NCBI GenBank assembly: GCA_013398955.1
Contig: VWPU01005228.1
Coordinates: 567,383 to 631,382, forward strand
Length of the DNA: 64,000 nt
Direction: 5' to 3'
From: Callaeas wilsoni
Lineage: Eukaryota > Chordata > Aves > Passeriformes > Callaeidae
Position 1 is the first letter of the stretch, and each line of letters begins with the position of its first letter. A program made the translations under genes and the position numbers. Of this stretch, positions 63,839 through 64,000 are shown piece after piece. The notes beneath the pieces were generated by a model. It made no database searches. It was not told where the DNA came from and saw nothing but the letters and a program-made list of their open reading frames with translations.

Positions 63839-64000
63839 CATTCCATACCGGATATGTTGGAACTTCAGCATGATCTGGAGTCAAAGGCAGCCAAATGGTA
63901 TGGCAGAACTGATATCGCTAACGCATTTTTCTCAATCCCTCTGATAGCAAAGTGCAGGACACAGTTTGCTTTTGCTTGGAGGTGTAGGGGTTTGGGTTCT
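63839..64000 (+). mobile_element. Endogenous retrovirus pol fragment (reverse transcriptase motif A), runs off the right edge
   Basis: From 63839 the frame is open to the last base (54 codons). It reads PDMLELQHDLESKAAKWY, then TDIANAFFSIPL, then RTQFAFAW. The Asp of TDIANAFF is where retroviral RT motif A carries its first catalytic aspartate, followed by the FFSIPL and QFAF segments typical of the fingers-palm region of avian endogenous retroviral RT. The last eight codons after FAFAW no longer look like the family and suggest a small deletion and frameshift near 63990. Upstream of 63839 similarity stops: a non-retroviral 100 bases and the TCTA microsatellite come before it, so the front of pol is missing or unrecognisable here. 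The element should continue to the right of the window. It is a relic and not evidence of an active virus. Confidence 0.8.

Overview
The window looks like AT-rich, gene-poor nuclear DNA from a bird, most likely a songbird (passerine). The evidence is the repeat content. There are CR1 LINE fragments with the typical 3' tail ending in ATTCTGTG. There is a tRNA-Ile-derived SINE with a CR1 tail, of the kind described from zebra finch as TguSINE1. There are also three kinds of avian retroviral LTR. Family and species assignments rest on recognition, not on a database search. I found no convincing host protein-coding gene, exon series, CpG-rich promoter, CRISPR array, rRNA or intact tRNA gene. The open frames present are short and mostly lie inside LTRs, CR1 copies or low-complexity tracts.

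Layout. 1-937: an almost complete solo LTR (type A, plus strand), cut by the window edge. 938-20793: AT-rich sequence with a possible MIR relic, a CR1 scrap, microsatellites and an ancient LINE reverse-transcriptase relic (10600-10920). 20794-24420: two solo LTRs of type B, both minus strand, about 2.6 kb apart. 26704-27820: a second type A LTR (plus). 29516-30148: a type C LTR (minus) with TATA box and poly(A) signal. 34661-34792: the tRNA-Ile/CR1 SINE (minus). 37032-37090: a CR1 tail scrap. 41012-42085: a CR1 copy whose upstream ORF2 part is inverted relative to its 3' part. 50950-51386: a CR1 3' end (plus). 55213-55315: an uninterrupted run of 51 A plus an AT-only tract. 63659-63740: a TCTA microsatellite. 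63839-64000: a piece of retroviral pol (reverse-transcriptase motif A region) running off the right edge.

How it fits together. The nameable features record insertions of different ages. The most informative are the CR1 with a twin-priming-like inversion, the SINE whose tail matches the CR1 tail found 16 kb away, the tandem units inside the type A LTRs whose number differs between the two copies, and the LINE relic that still reads as RT-like protein. The remaining DNA is intergenic or intronic and holds at best candidate conserved regulatory sequence, such as the homeodomain-motif-rich stretch at 54540-54790.
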